Part shown: positions 1 through 13,500 of the stretch, one piece after another
How the letters are laid out: each line of letters starts with the position of its first letter
Position numbering within the stretch: position 1 is the stretch's first letter
Source: Cladopsammia gracilis
Taxonomy: Eukaryota; Cnidaria; Anthozoa; Scleractinia; Dendrophylliidae
Direction of reading: 5' to 3'
Assembly (NCBI GenBank): GCA_022457155.1
Contig: JAJGOT010000275.1
Coordinates: forward strand, 271,001-335,000
Length of the DNA stretch: 64,000 nt
Program-made: the position numbers and the translations under genes
The notes under the pieces: model-generated
What the model was told of the DNA's origin: nothing
Seen by the model: the letters and a program-made list of their open reading frames with translations, nothing else
Database searches by the model: none

Positions 1-546
1 GTGTTTTCATGGACTAAATATTCAGAAAGAAAAACAAAAATGCCTTTTAAAGAAAAATAATAATTTGCACATAAGCCAAATGCAAAAACGCTTAGTTCTG
101 ATTTCACGATGAAGTTGAATAACTTTCTTTTCTAATGGCTTCTCTAAGTACCATTGTGTTTGACTTATTTGTTGTTGATTTTTATTTAAATTTATTCAAA
201 TTTCTAGTGTCTAGAAAACTGCAATTGCTCAGCGTTAAAGTGTTAAAAGAAACTACCCTAATAGTTTTAGCCGTGAAAAAGCGTACGAAGAGTGAATTTT
301 AAGATGAAATAGAACCATTTTAAATGGAAACTTTTAATTTCCACATTTCAAAATACCACAACATGAAAGCTCCAAAATCGATGTGACTGCAGGTGCAACA
401 GAGTTCTTGAATGAAAGTTTCAAAGTAATTAGGTTCCGATAAAAGTGTCTCGATTTGTTCTATTTTTGTACGACTAACGTAATTCAATAATTTCCCTGAA
501 GCCGCGTGATCGCAAACGTTTTCCGCAAACCAAACTTCAAACCAAA
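1..546. other. No gene recognised; AT-rich sequence
   Basis: I see no exon, RNA gene or clear repeat boundary here. The one moderately long open frame, on the minus strand from 685 to 320, has no recognisable domain and crosses the direct repeats described next, so I treat it as chance. Confidence 0.5.
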
Positions 547-604
547 CCATGACGTTCCGCAAACGTTCCATGACGTTCCGCAAACCAATTGAAACGTCAT
601 GGCA

Positions 605-638
<34 letters not shown>
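547..638. repeat. Short direct repeat followed by a hairpin
   Basis: An 18-bp unit (CCATGACGTTCCGCAAAC) occurs at 547-564 and 568-585. It is followed by an inverted repeat, 598-612 against 624-638 (CATGGCACACGGACC with two mismatches), around an 11-base loop. It looks like the debris of a small foldback element. Confidence 0.6.
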
Positions 639-644
<6 letters not shown>

Positions 645-2580
645 AGCCAAATATTTTCCCGTCCGGCCCGACCTAACTCAGTCAATTAGTGCATAGACTT
701 CTTTAAGTGTACCCGGGGGCGTTGGAAAGGAAGCCAAAATATAAACAATTTGTGATCGACACGGCCATGGTTTTTATTATTGTGATTTTGCCCAAAAGGG
801 TTATTGCTGCGAATTTTTTTCAATTTTCTCGCTGAAGTTGTAATCAAGATGTAATCAGTATACGATGCTTTCTATAAGTCTGAAGTATTCTCCAATAAAG
901 CGATAATGATGGATGTCATTCCAGAATACTTTATAGAATTTGGCTGGGTGGCCGTCATTTCCAGGACTTTTATTTTATTCCGTTGATTTTAAGCGTTCGA
1001 AATATTCAATTTTAGTCAACGGGCCTTCAAACTGTTTTTTGCTCTATCTCATCTAGGGTCAAAAAAATCGTTTCGTAAGCAAAATTCTTACCCCGTCCTC
1101 AGTGACTTTCCAAGCTTGTAGTTCTGATGTGTTCGTTGCTTTCTTTAAGTTATCAATCCAATCCTAAAAGAAAATAAAAATTTCAGAAGTGTTGAAGACA
1201 ATCGCAACAATTTTCATCTTTGGTAAAGCCTCCATTCAATTAAGTAACCGGTGCAAACGGGTTTTGTTTACCGCAATTCCTTCTCTTCTACGATTATATA
1301 GCTCCACTGTTGTATCTTGCCAAGGATACAATAGTTCATCATCATCGAACAAGGCACCAGCCATATCAGGAATAGAATCCTCAGGAAAGAGCTAAAAGTT
1401 GTTATTTTATCCGGCTGTCAGCGACAATACAACAAAATGTTTGGGCGCCGCCGGCTTGTACCAGTTGCACTCAGCTGAATAAAATCGTTCCCAAAGTTCT
1501 ATTGTCAACAGGAGTTTATTTCTTCGCTATCTGACTGGTCGATATCAAAAGACATGCTTTTATTCCAAGTTGTCAAAAGGTAACTTTTGTTAACGGATAA
1601 CTTAATAATGCTTCTTACTTGCTTAAAGAGACGTTCTTTTGAATTCGCACAGTATGCAGTTAGCGTTGCTTGAATTATGTATGTTTGTTGCGTGTTACTA
1701 CTCAATTATAAAAACCTAGGTTGCCCCCAACTGACCATCTGAATAGCTCAATGCAAAAAACAATAGCTTGTAATTAATCTTTGTCATTTAGCCGCGGAAA
1801 TAGGTTCTCGGTTTTGAAACAAGTGTTTCCGCGCTTTCCTTCTTTTTTCCAAGCTCCAGTCGGACCAAATTAACTAAAAGAGATGTAAATGCAAAAATAT
1901 GTTGTCCACTACTGTACAAATGAAAAAGATGAGCCTGACGGGAGCGATGAGAGGCGGCTGCATTCGCTGGCTAGAAGTGTAACTGAAACAAAGTTGCATT
2001 TTTCTTCACTAAAACTTTCGAGTCTTTAAAATTTCAGGCTTAGCTCGAAACAATGTCAATGGAAGACAACATGACAAGAAAAATTATATAAAAAGTTTAA
2101 CTGTTACTGTTTTCAGGGTTTTGATTATTTGCGAAACAAAAGGAAAAGATATGAAAACAAACTACAACTTTAAGGTCCCGCCAGAAATTCTTGTGGACAC
2201 GGAAAAAGGGAAAAAAAGCGGTCGTTATAGATTTCCGGCCGAGCAGAATTAAGCCTATTTTTCCAACTACTACAACAGTGAAAATTTGTTAACATGAAGC
2301 CATCTGGAAATGATTATTTTTAAGTTACCGTTACACAAAATAAGGCTACAGTCTTTTGGTGAGATAATTGAATTATTTTCTTTCAGGTTATTTATCGTTC
2401 GCATAGAGTGAAGGAAGTCAAGTCTAACAGCTGCGTCAAAAGATTAACCTGCGAGTGAGGCAAAGGAAATAAGAGACGTCTGCGCACCCTGGAGAAGATC
2501 ATTCTCGTCCCCAGAGCCGCTTGGCCCTCTTAACCGTCGGAGCCTAAGCACGAGGACCAAGTGGCTCTGGGTTAAGCCCA
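639..2580. other. No gene recognised
   Basis: Short open frames at 1189-1395 (+) and 1505-1705 (-) show no recognisable domain and no convincing splice sites. Only A/T-rich non-coding-looking sequence is seen. Confidence 0.45.
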
Positions 2581-3242
2581 AATCATACCGTCCAGAAGGA
2601 CGTCGGACACCTTATTGAGACTTATATAACGGAGTTACTGGTTAGCTTTCAGTTGAGGTTGGGGGTAGCAGTTTATATAGTTAAATTTAGGACTAAGCAA
2701 CCTGAGAAGCTAGGTGGTACAGTGGTACGGTAGGCTATGTAAGCCTAAGCCTAGCTGAGGTCACAGGTTCAATCGTGAGTGTGGATTTTAGATTTTCTTT
2801 TTAACACTTAAAAATTTATTGAAAATAAAATTCTAGGTGTCGACATTACGTTATATAAGTCTCAATAACCATGGCAAACTATTTGGTGACATCCGCTTTA
2901 TAATTTTTTTTTGGTCACGCCCCCACGCTTGACCTCCGGAAATTTGGCCAAAAACAGTAAAATTTTCACCTAAATGTTAATTTTCGCGTAGTTGTAGGTT
3001 ACTTTTCCAAAAAGTACGCGCGGATTTCGATTCTTTGGTTATCATTCTATGCAGATATGTTAAAATGTTTCAAATTTGCGAAAAGTAACCTGCGTACTTT
3101 TGACTATGAAATAGTTAGACTCGAGCGAAATTCTCTAAAGGAATGTATGCGTGTCACGCACGCGACAGTTTTCAAAGCGGTTGCACGTCAACGCATATGC
3201 GCATTTGCCAAAAGTACGACGTCCGTCTGGACGGTATGATTT
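2581..3242. mobile_element. Small inverted-repeat element with a second one nested inside
   Basis: The 25 bases at 2581-2605 (AATCATACCGTCCAG then a GGACGTCG end) return inverted at 3218-3242 with one or two mismatches. Inside lies a second inverted pair, 2612-2631 (TTATTGAGACTTATATAACG) against 2849-2868, perfect over 20 bp. There is no coding capacity. The arrangement is a non-autonomous element carrying a smaller one with a tRNA-like core. Confidence 0.6.
2701..2782 (+). repeat. tRNA-like SINE core
   Basis: A box A-like stretch (TGGTACAGTGG, 2715-2725) is followed about 40 bases later by a box B-like stretch (GGTTCAATC, 2766-2774) inside a small TCAC/GTGA stem. This matches an internal RNA polymerase III promoter and a T-arm, but no full cloverleaf can be drawn, so I call it a tRNA-derived repeat and not a tRNA gene. 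Confidence 0.5.
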
Positions 3243-3396
3243 AGGCACAACCGTGGCTCTGGGGACACAGGATTCAAATTAGGCTCGATTGCCAGCCGCC
3301 GTTCGGGAAAATGAGCCCGCGCTCATCGGACTCGTCAAGTCAAAAAATGCATTCTAGTTACAAGATGCAAAAAATGCATTCTAGTTACAAACTGAC

Positions 3397-3573
3397 TAGC
3401 CTGTTCCAGGCGTTCAGTCAGTGGGGCGCGAAAGAAAAATCGGGCGCAGGAGAAAAAAACCGACAGGAGGCTGGGGAGAGGGGGGCCTATCTCCCAGTCT
3501 TCCCTCGCGCCGACCCCAGCGCGGCGCGCCGCTTGTCGCTGCTCCACACCGTCTAAACGCCTGGAAGAGGCTA
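3397..3573. mobile_element. MULE-like miniature element with 9-bp target duplication
   Basis: The ends are inverted copies (TAGCCTGTTCCAGGCG at 3397, CGCCTGGAAGAGGCTA at 3573). Both sides carry the 9-bp direct repeat CAAACTGAC (3388-3396 and 3574-3582). A 9-bp duplication is typical of Mutator-like elements. The G/C-rich interior gives open frames in three frames, which are artefacts. A second element with the same end sequence and a 9-bp duplication lies at 20353-20511. Confidence 0.7.
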
Positions 3574-3582
3574 CAAACTGAC

Positions 3583-4166
3583 CGGTCTGGTCGGCCAGTT
3601 CTGACAAATGGTAAGCGCTCTACTGAGGACTTCCGTTTGTTCTGCGCAGGTCACAGTTTTTTTTTTCAAAATGGCGGCATGCCTTCAATACGGTGCAAGA
3701 TTTTGACTTAGTTCAGAAGTTGGACGTTTAGGTATCGTTAAACTTTCGGCAGTTTCCGAGTCGTGCCAACAATCGTCGTGATTCGTGATCAGACATTTGA
3801 AGGATTTTGGCTTATGAATATAAGCTTACCTTTAAAGCTATCATTAATTAATGGATAGTCTGCTTGGCCGATGCCCAGATTTTTGCATCCAGACTGTAGA
3901 CTGAGGTATAGATAATAATTTAAGACCACATTTGGACATTTCTGGGCTATTCAAGGAATATTTCAATGGAGTTTAGTTTGAATTTAATGTGCAGATACTG
4001 ACTGAGATACATTTTGTGCATGTGCAGGTGCTGACACATGCAAAAAAAAGACAGTAATTGCGCAACTGTTTTTTTTTTTATCAAGACTATTTCCCAGGTA
4101 AAAAAACTGTAAGTAGCTGTAACTAAGTGTAAGTGCAAAGTAAGTAATGCCTGTTAGTAACTGTAA

Positions 4167-4237
<71 letters not shown>

Positions 4238-6177
4238 GTAATCATGTAAGTTTGTAATCATGTAAGTTTGTAATCATGTTAGTTTGTAAGTAGTGTTGTA
4301 AGTGTTGTAAATAAAAGTTCTGTTCGATGCAAAAAAAAAAGGTGCTGATGACAATAAGATGTAAATTGTTTGATGTTACTTACGGCCACATATCATTGAA
4401 TTTTTAATATACAAATCTTTGACTTCACAAATGAAATCTTTTGGACATTTACGCAAACTTGTGCAATATTTCCCTTTTATACAAGCTTAGCCAGACATTT
4501 TGAATTCATCTAAGACAGAAAGGGGAAGAAAAATAAAGGGAAATAAAATGATGGCTTATCACAAAATGTTATCAGTGAAATGTTGAAATAAAGTGTTGTG
4601 GCTTTCTGTGCAACTCTTTAATAAAATCACTCTTAGCATCTACATATGACTTCTTTGCTCAGGACTGAGCATTTCCACTGTTATTGCAAAGGTCAAGGGA
4701 GATCTACAAGTAGCCCAAAAGTCAAAGAAGCTAGCAGTTGAATTAATCAGTGATATTTTTAACTGCCACTGAATGTCACCTCTTATCTCACTCTTCTAAA
4801 GTGCACATGCCAGTGAAATTTCACTACGTTTTGTTTTAGGGTTTAATGTTGTTTATATCACCTTTATTTCATTTTCAATCGTTTTTTTTTCTTTTGCGCG
4901 AAGAGGATCCACTATTTTTAGCAGTTTGAAAACTCCCGCCGGGGCCTGAAATTTGCGACATTTTCAGCGCGCGGCCAAAAAGGTATTTGTGACGTCATTC
5001 GTGTGTTCGATCACAACAAAACATAATGGAGAAGGGGACGAATCCGGGGCTAAAATACGCTTTGCTTTCAGCCATATTTAATCGAAATAATCCTTCCACA
5101 AGTTGCCAAAACTCCACTGTAAAATGAGTGACGCGCTCAGTTGTAAATACACTAACGTCGTCACTAGAACCCAGGTCCTTGTCTAATACGCCCAACTTGC
5201 GTCGCTTGTTAAAATATGTTCCCGCCACTTCAAGTGACTTATTTTCTCATCAAAATAATTTTTAAAACACCTATTTTCAGATTATCGAAAAAAAAATTGG
5301 TAGTGAAATTTCATGATAAAACAAGATGAGTGTCATGCAAAAGATATGAAGACTAATTGAGCTCCAGCAAATGTCTTCGGCGGATTTTGTCAATAATTTT
5401 GCCCGGATTTCGGATTCAGAGAAAAATCTTAACTGAGTTTGTGGATCGTACCAATGCAACTAGACTTGCCACAAGTCCCTTCCAATATCTATTTTCGCTA
5501 AGTTAGGTTCTCCGTTGGAAGGTCCTTCGCGACTAAACTTAATTCCGCGCGCAAACAGGCGCGCAAATTTGTCGAATAAAACGACCAAAAAACGAAGGTC
5601 GACCTGTGGCAAGTCTACAATGCAGCGGATTATAGATTTATCCCGTTTTGGGGCCCGGATTTTGGCTCTCACGTGCGATCAACCTGTACTGTGGGCTTAA
5701 ATACTTCGTGGACGTCCACTCGCAATGCGTGAGAAAACTGAAGAAGACCTTTTTCTAAAATAAAAATCACATACACAGCATTAATAATTTTCAGATTCAG
5801 ATTTGGCGGATTCGACTATTAAAATGTAACGTATTGGTAGATTTCCATACACTTCAGTATTCGCCCCCCCCCCCCCCCCCCTCTCGTCACGCAACTCTAC
5901 TCTCACAGGAGGATTGCGTGACGACTCAAACAACGGCTGGCCACCATTAAATTTGCACGTTCCTGAAGTTCCAAAAGATAGTCAGTGAAAGTGACGTCCG
6001 GGACTCAAAAATTCCTCTCTTCGGAGTTGTTGTTTTGCAGAGAACGGCAAAGAAATGTACCAAAAGGTAAAACGCACGTGCAAAGGCATTGTTTACGCAC
6101 CTAACCTATTGTTTTGTGCCGCTATCGCTTCCTTTGTCCTCATGACGTCACTTTCGGTTGCTATCTTTTGGAATTAA
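3583..6177. other. Intergenic sequence without recognised genes
   Basis: The stretch holds a (GTAA)n microsatellite (4169-4237), homopolymer runs (C-run at 5864-5881) and A/T-rich sequence. Overlapping open frames on both strands around 5460-5700 have no recognisable domain. Confidence 0.45.
4169..4237. repeat. (GTAA)n microsatellite
   Basis: About 17 uninterrupted GTAA/TAAG units, with degenerate copies of the motif continuing on both sides from about 4110 to 4310. Confidence 0.95.
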
Positions 6178-6858
6178 TTAAGGTGGCTCCTAATAGTTTA
6201 AACATTTCCATCATGATACATCTATGATATTCAATCACATCTACACCAGTAAAGTTAAGAAAAAACGTTTAGTACAGGTTTGTAAACACTTAACCAATGA
6301 ACAAATTTAGGTGGCTACGACATAAAAATTTGTTACCATGGCAACGTAAAAAGAAGCCAAAAAGACCCCATTTTCAACCTTTTGAGGCTAATAACTTCAA
6401 AACTGCTCGGTGAAATTTTTTAATTTTTATATATTTTCGTCTTATAACAAACATAACAAACATAATAAACATAACAAACATTTGTGCCAATTTTTAAAAA
6501 AATCTGTAATAGGACTCAGAGATATGTCATTTTTACATAAATTTAAGGTAGCTCTAAACTCTATGTACAGAATTTTTTAAAAAATTGACAAATTAAACAA
6601 AAAAATTGACAAATTAAACAAAAATATATCGAAAACAAAAACTTTCACTGTGTAGTTTATAAGTTATTAGCCTCAAATGGTCCAAAATAGCGTATTTTTT
6701 ACCTCATTTCGCGTTGCCATGGCACGTCGTTTCGATACCACTTTGTTGACTGATAAAAGATTTACTGGTTTCAAGTAAAATATTTTTAGCCACACCATCG
6801 GGCTAGCTGTAATGGAATGCAAAAGACGAGAGGGCTGAACAATGTTGAGCCACCTTAA
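6178..6858. mobile_element. TTAA-flanked miniature element, copy A, just upstream of gene 1
   Basis: The element starts TTAAGGTGGCTC (6178) and ends GAGCCACCTTAA (6858), a perfect 12-bp inverted repeat that includes a TTAA target site. TTAA duplication is the hallmark of piggyBac-type integration. There is no coding capacity. A closely similar copy in the same orientation lies at 23089-23738. This copy ends 199 bases before the start codon of gene 1. Confidence 0.75.
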
Positions 6859-7057
6859 ATACATGATTTTCTTCCGAAAAATGCACAAAAACGCAATTTA
6901 AAAATAATACAAATAAGAATATTAGAAATTGAAACTATGATCCAACGATCGGATTCCACTCCATAACCACTTTACTAGCTGGATCGCTTGCAAATGCAGT
7001 CCATTTTGAGGATCATTTCCGGTTGGGGATCATTCCATTTTGGGGGATCTGCAATGC

Positions 7058-7541
7058 ATGATGGGTTTTCAAATTACCGCTGAGCTTTGTAAACTTCTTT
7101 CTTCGCTTCCTTGTAAAGACGACAAAGCTGTTTGCAAATTAGGCGACTCATTATCGACGAGAATGGCGTTTCCAGATCCCTGGGCGGCCCGCCATGATCG
7201 CCACAAAGTTGATCTAGCTTTCATAGTGGACTGCACGGGTTCTATGGGCCCTTATATCAGGCAAGCGCAGAAACATATTCGAACCATAGCGGAGACAGTG
7301 GCAAGAACTGCATTTAACGTAAAACTTGCACTGGTTGAGTACAGGGACCATCCCCCGCAAGACCCGTCATTCATAACGCAAGTTCACGATTTCACCTCTT
7401 CTTTAACTGATATGAAGACCTGGGTTGACGGCATGAGAGCTAGCGGAGGCGGAGACGGCCCTGAATCAGTAGCCTGCGCCTTGAACGAGGCCACTAAACT
7501 CACTTATAGAAAAGATGCCACGAAGATGTGCGTTCTCATTG
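7058..7541 (+). CDS. Gene 1 exon 1: N-terminus and first half of the vWA domain
   Basis: The exon encodes residues 1-161 and ends ATT-G before GTAAGT, a strong donor in phase 1. It carries the DCTGSMG metal-site motif and the GDGPES loop. Alternative start codons are at 7061 and 7163. Confidence 0.85.
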
Positions 7542-10500
7542 GTAAGTAAGCTTACTATTCCCTTTTGAGGAGTCGCTGTAGAATACCCTGCCACTCCTGA
7601 CCAGTTCATTTATATGTGTCAGGACACTTTGTAGAATGAGGCAGATCAAATAAGACACTTCCTATGCAACTAAACGGCAGGGTAAAATATTTCTAAAGTT
7701 GAGTGTTCTTTAAAAAAAAAAAACCACTGCAGGCCAGTTAACTTTCTCGAGGAGTTTGGTCTTAATCGAGGGACTGGTTATTAAACATTGCAGACTTCAG
7801 TGGCGATAACAAAAGAGCTACCACAGGCAGACCACCCAATATTTGTGTGTGTTGCGTGATATCGTTCAATGGCGGTTACAAAAGAAATATGGGTTAACAT
7901 AAATAACTTGGCCGCGATTTGCTCTGAATACTAAGTTTATCCTATATGTTCAAAAGTTTAGATGAAATGTTAAATGAGTCTTTATTTTTTGCCCGTTCTG
8001 AGCCGTTTAAGGTGTCATTTCGCGAGATAATTTATCGAACCCCAAGTGTAAGAAGAGAAAGAGAGACAAGGCAGGCAACAAACCAGTCGGCGACCGCGAC
8101 CTTGTCCACTTCAAGCGCGATCTGACGCTAAACCAGCATCAGATTGAGCACAAATTTCTTCGTACTTGTGCCGAGCTTGAGCTTCATCCTTCCAGAATTT
8201 TTCGAGAAAAGCGATCCTGAAGTCCGAAAAACTGCTTTCTCAATATGATCGGTGCCAGATTCATGACCAAAGGAATATGAAGAATGCGAGTCCATTCGAA
8301 TCTACCAATCAACGCAACGCATCGCTGCCGTTGGCGGTTCAAAAGCCCATTGGTAGATTCGAATGAACTCGCATTCTTCAGATTCCTTTGGTCATGAATC
8401 TGGCACCGATCATATTGAGAAAGCAGTTTTTCGGACTTCAGGATCGCTTTTCTCGAAAAATTCTGGAAGGATGAAGCTCAAGCTCGGCACAAGTACGAAG
8501 AAATTTGTGCTCAATCAGATGCCGGCGTTTTCGAGGTGAGAAATGTGCTGGTTTAGCGTCAGATCGCGCTTGAAGTGGACAAGGTCGCGGTCGCCGGCTG
8601 GTTTGTTGCCTGCCTTGTCTCTCTTTCTCTTCTTACACTTGGGGTTCGATAAATTATCTTGCGAAATGACACCTTAAACGGCTCAGAACTGGCAAAAAAT
8701 AACACACAAGACTCTTTTAACATTTCATCAAAACTTTTATTGAACATATAGGATAAACTTAGTATTCAGAGCAAATCGCGGCCAAGTTATTTATGTTAAC
8801 CCATATTTCTTTTGTAACCGCCATTGAACGATATCACCCAACACACACAAACATCGGGTGGTCCGCCTGTGGAGCTACATGTACAATTTATGTTGAACTG
8901 TACTTGACCGTGCACATATTTTATGTTTCGATCACATGGAATGACTGAATAACTTAATGGCAACATTTCTATTGGTCAGTTGCTGGAACAAATGTTCGAC
9001 ATCTTTTGTGTTGTGCACGGTCAAGGCTGAAAAACGATAACAAACATATCGAACAAAGACATTTTCTCAAGTTTTATAACCATAGGCCACTTCGAAAAAT
9101 ACCATAATACTCTTTAAAGTGCAGATTTGGGTGGTGCTTGACGTAAGCCTGATTTTTCCAATTTCTTTTGTTTTCAGCACAAACTGCACGTGCTATGCTT
9201 CAACTTCTTGGCAATTTGCATACGGTGCATGTTTGTATACGAACACACAATGCTACGTTGTAGCATACCTACATGTACTCTGAATTTCATTGCGTCATTC
9301 GAACAAAGGAGACTTGAATAATTACACTCCGGTGAAGCTGAGCCTGCAAATAAGACGTTACTATGGTATTTTTTGAAATGGGCTATTAAAGAAATAAAAA
9401 ACGCGCCGAGTGCATTATTGAGTTATATAAGCACACAGGAATTTTTAAGAACACGAGAGAAGTGCAGAGAAGCGCGAGCCAAAGGCGAGTGCTTCTCGCA
9501 CTTCTTGAGTGTTCTTTAAAATTCCCAAGTGCTTATAACTCAACAATGCACGAGGAACAAGTTTTTTATTTCTTTTATAAAATAAAAACGGTTATAATGA
9601 ACCTTACGTCACGCGCATGCTTTATCGAGTTATAATGAACTCGGTTTAACCAATCATAGCGCGTGCATTTCCCTGAGCATTTTATATTGCGCTTTATTAA
9701 CTATGGTCTCAGTGATCAGGACCTTTCAGTGTGTAATCTTCCACACTTACAGGAGGGCTCTGAACAGTTAAATGCCCAAGTTATTTCTACATTGGGGGAG
9801 GGGGTGGTTCCCTCCTGGGATAGAGGGACTGTTGTTTCAATACATACAGTGAACATGTAGGTATCCAGTCAGTTTTTTCCATGGTAAAATTTGCCCCCTG
9901 TCAGATCCTGCTGCCTCTTCCCCTGCCCCCAAAAAATAAGATCACTCCACATGCCCTTTATGAGCTCATGGTCTTTTTTTATCAACGGAAGAATTTGACT
10001 AATGTTTTCTGCCAAAAATTTCAGTGTTTGATATTTTTAAAGTTAAGCAAGTTTAATTTAGTAGAGTCTGATCACACCATGAACACACTTTCAAAAACAG
10101 CTCTTCTACAATGTAGTTTGTTAAACTATTATCAAAAAGAAGGTAAATTGTCTTTAAAACACCTGTATGATTCCCTTTTCCTTGACTTTGTTGGGCAAAC
10201 ATCAAATACATGCTTGTTACATCTCAAACTCATTTAATCCATCAAGCCCCAATACTGATCAGCATCAAAATTTTAATTTCTCCTTGTAATATCAATGCTT
10301 GGTCATTTAGAGAGGTCACGAGAATTAAGGATATGATGGGTGATGTCGCAGCTCTTAGAAGGTCTCACACCATTGGCTTGCCACCCTTAGACCTAACAAT
10401 AGGACAAACAACACAACAATGGACCCTAACCCTAAAAACAATAGCAGCCTTGTTTTACAAGGCCAATGAAAATAGAAGCTTCTAAGAGCTGCGACCCTAC

Positions 10501-13500
10501 CGGATATGATCACCCAAGATGAATTCTCAAGATATTTGAACAATGTCTTCTCACTACTACTATACTGCAATAAATGTATAGGGACAAGAAATGAGAATTT
10601 GTATTTTAATATTGAGAATTAAAGGGTATAAATCCATCAAGCTTGGACAAAGAAAATCATTAGCATGACAGAGGTTTGGAAACCTGATCTTAATTAGCAT
10701 AGATTTTGTTGATTTTATTCCTTCATTTTGTCTGTATTTAATAATCAGTTTGTGAAGTTATGTCGAACATTTAAAAGAGTGTTTCATCAGGTATCCAAAC
10801 ACTTTGAAGTTGGTTTTGTCATGAGCTCACAACAACATTTTAAGCCGAGTAATGGGACTGAGGAAGAAATTCACCTTGTCATTAGCAACTAAAATAACCG
10901 CGAACCAGTTATCATTCAACCAACAGATCTAACATGAAAAAAACAACACAACAACATCAGAGACTATATTCTTGCATCAAGCTTCATACACTTCAGTTAG
11001 GTAGCAATTCCTCCACGGCAAGCTTGACAAATTTTGTTTTTAGAGGTACATGTATCAACCTTGAAAAAATAAAGCTCCTCAACAGATGCAACACGTCAGT
11101 AAACCATCGGCCACAACTTCCCAGTGTTTCCAAGTCTTTTGTTTCAAGCACACTCAACTAGCATTTTTGAAGCAAAAATGAAAACGAATTTAAAATATAC
11201 ACTATTTACTCTATATACACTATTTACATGATTGAAGAACACAGTAAGCAAAGGAAATGTCATGAAAAAGGTTATGTGAAGAATCATCCAAGGTGATGGC
11301 CATTCACAGACAAGTGGAACTAACTGCAGAATCTGCAAAAAAAAAAAACTGCAGAATCTGACTTCTGCACATGTATACATTGCTCCAAGCTCATTTTTTC
11401 AATAAGTCGCCTAGCTTTTGGCGACCTACATTAATTTTTTAAAATGGTCGCCATTAGAAAATTTCGGTCACCAAAAATTGTCGTTTCATTAATGCAAGAC
11501 ACTTCATGCTACTTTACATGAAGACAGTACTGCTGAAAGTTTTCAAAATGGCTGCTCAATGAATTCAAAGCTGCATTATGCAGATCCTTATGTCAGTACA
11601 CATGTCTTGCAATGCAAGAGGAACATATTTATCATTTACCTTTTTCAGGAGAAAAGCATGGTAATATTTCTTTGATTTTACAATGATTCATTTAAAAATC
11701 GAAAAAACGTAAAGTCAACTTTATTGTTTTGAGCTTAAATCCTTTGGTCGCCAAATGGCAACCTTCGCCGATAATTCAGGTGCCAATTTTTTTTCACTTG
11801 CCATGGCGACCAAAATGGTCACAGCTTGGAGCGCTGGTATACGAATCAGTGGAATGTTTACTGAAAAATAGAACAATGGGATCTCTTCCATAAAAGGCAA
11901 GTATCTTGGCCCAAATCAAGATTCTTTGTAAATTTTTCATAAAAATAAGTCTTTTGACCAATGGGATTGCCGGGAATTAATTACTTAATTCAATAAAAAT
12001 CAATGCTACTGCTCATGCATTACCTTGCACCCCTTTCCTTCTTGGGTGAACCATAACTTAAAAAAAAATTGGATGCGCCTTGTTTTTTCGACCCACTTTT
12101 TGGTGTTTGGAAGTCCTAATGAAACACTCTTCCTCATGTTTGTTATATCACATGAGAAGAAGAATCTTACATCACGAAGAGGTTAATTTCCAGCATTTCA
12201 TGCTTCTAGAGTGGAGCCATCAAACTTTTTGAGGGGACTTTGGTGGGGGTAGCAATCTGAAGTGGGGGGGGGGGGGGGGGGGGGGGGGCAATCTGACTGC
12301 GGGCAAAACTCCCTGCCATCCAGGGAGAACTAGTAATAATATTATATTCTTAGTTGTTTATCGTGTAGAGACTGGATTAAGCTCCAGCTGCATGGACCAT
12401 CTGTGGTACAAAGTGGAACACTTATACCTTTATCTCATACATGTACTTAATATATAAACAGTACTTTACTTACTGATACATTTGTTTAACTGTTTATTTT
12501 CTTTATTTTAAGCTGATGCCCCTCCCCATGGCCTTGGATTAGAACATGATGGCTTCCCCCAAGGCTGCCCCTCAGGGAATGATCCTATGAAGGCTTGTAA
12601 AACCATGGTTGAAAATGGAATAGTTCTGTACTGCGTGGGATGTGAACCAAACATCTTGAGATACAAAGATTTCTACATGGGCTTAGCATTCAAAACAGGT
12701 GGACAGTATGTGCCTCTTTCCAGAGCCCAGGCACTGTCACAGGTGGGAAAAATCTTTAAGTTCATTTTTAATTAGCCCTTTTTTATAAAATTACCAAAGG
12801 AATGCACTGCTGTCCTCTTCTAAGTCTTTTACTGACTTATAGCTGTAGCATTGGATGAAGATTAAACTCATAGTCCAGTGCCAAAAGTGAGAACCTGTTT
12901 GTACAACAATACATTTTATAATAAACAGCACCACCAGAAAGTACTGTCTGATACCTTTCATTTAAATGGCCACACTTAAGCGTTTCGTCCACAGACTCAA
13001 AAGTTAGAACCACATTGTATAACATGATAAACATCACCGCTAGAAAGTACTTCTTCAATAGCTTTGATTTGAATGGTCACACCTTAGGGATGCCATGTTA
13101 TTCACGTAATATTATTGTTGAGACTGAGCAGGCCCCAGATGTAATTTTTTATGGGACTGCTTTGAAACCTTTTTTTACTCATGTTTTTGGCAGGTTATAA
13201 TAAACGGAACATTGGAGGAAGTTTCTCAGGAAAACCTCATGGGATACGTTGAAGATTTTTTGCACATGGAACTGGCTAAACGTCGTGCGGAGAAAAAGAC
13301 CACTACCGTTGATGACCTAGCCACAGAACTCGAGAAACATCTCAGCCTTCGAAGTGTCAACTGCCAGCAGCTACAATGCAACAATGAGGCTCTTGAACCA
13401 GCCACACCCAAAGCCAGACAAATTGCTGGGAAACAGCGCTTGGCTGAAGTACGAGAACTGTTAAAAGGCAGTGAGCCAATGGACTATCGATCATTCCGCA

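Larger units (their letters stand above)
7542..12512 (+). other. Gene 1 intron 1
   Basis: A 4.97 kb intron with GT/AG ends. It contains a foldback element of about 1 kb, several smaller inverted-repeat elements and a G-run at about 12266-12288. No internal exon was recognised. Confidence 0.7.

Noticed and set aside
320..685. 121-codon minus-strand open frame
   Set aside because: No domain, and it overlaps direct repeats and a hairpin; probably chance.
3311..3711. Overlapping open frames on both strands
   Set aside because: They come from the G/C-rich interior of a miniature element with a 9-bp target duplication.
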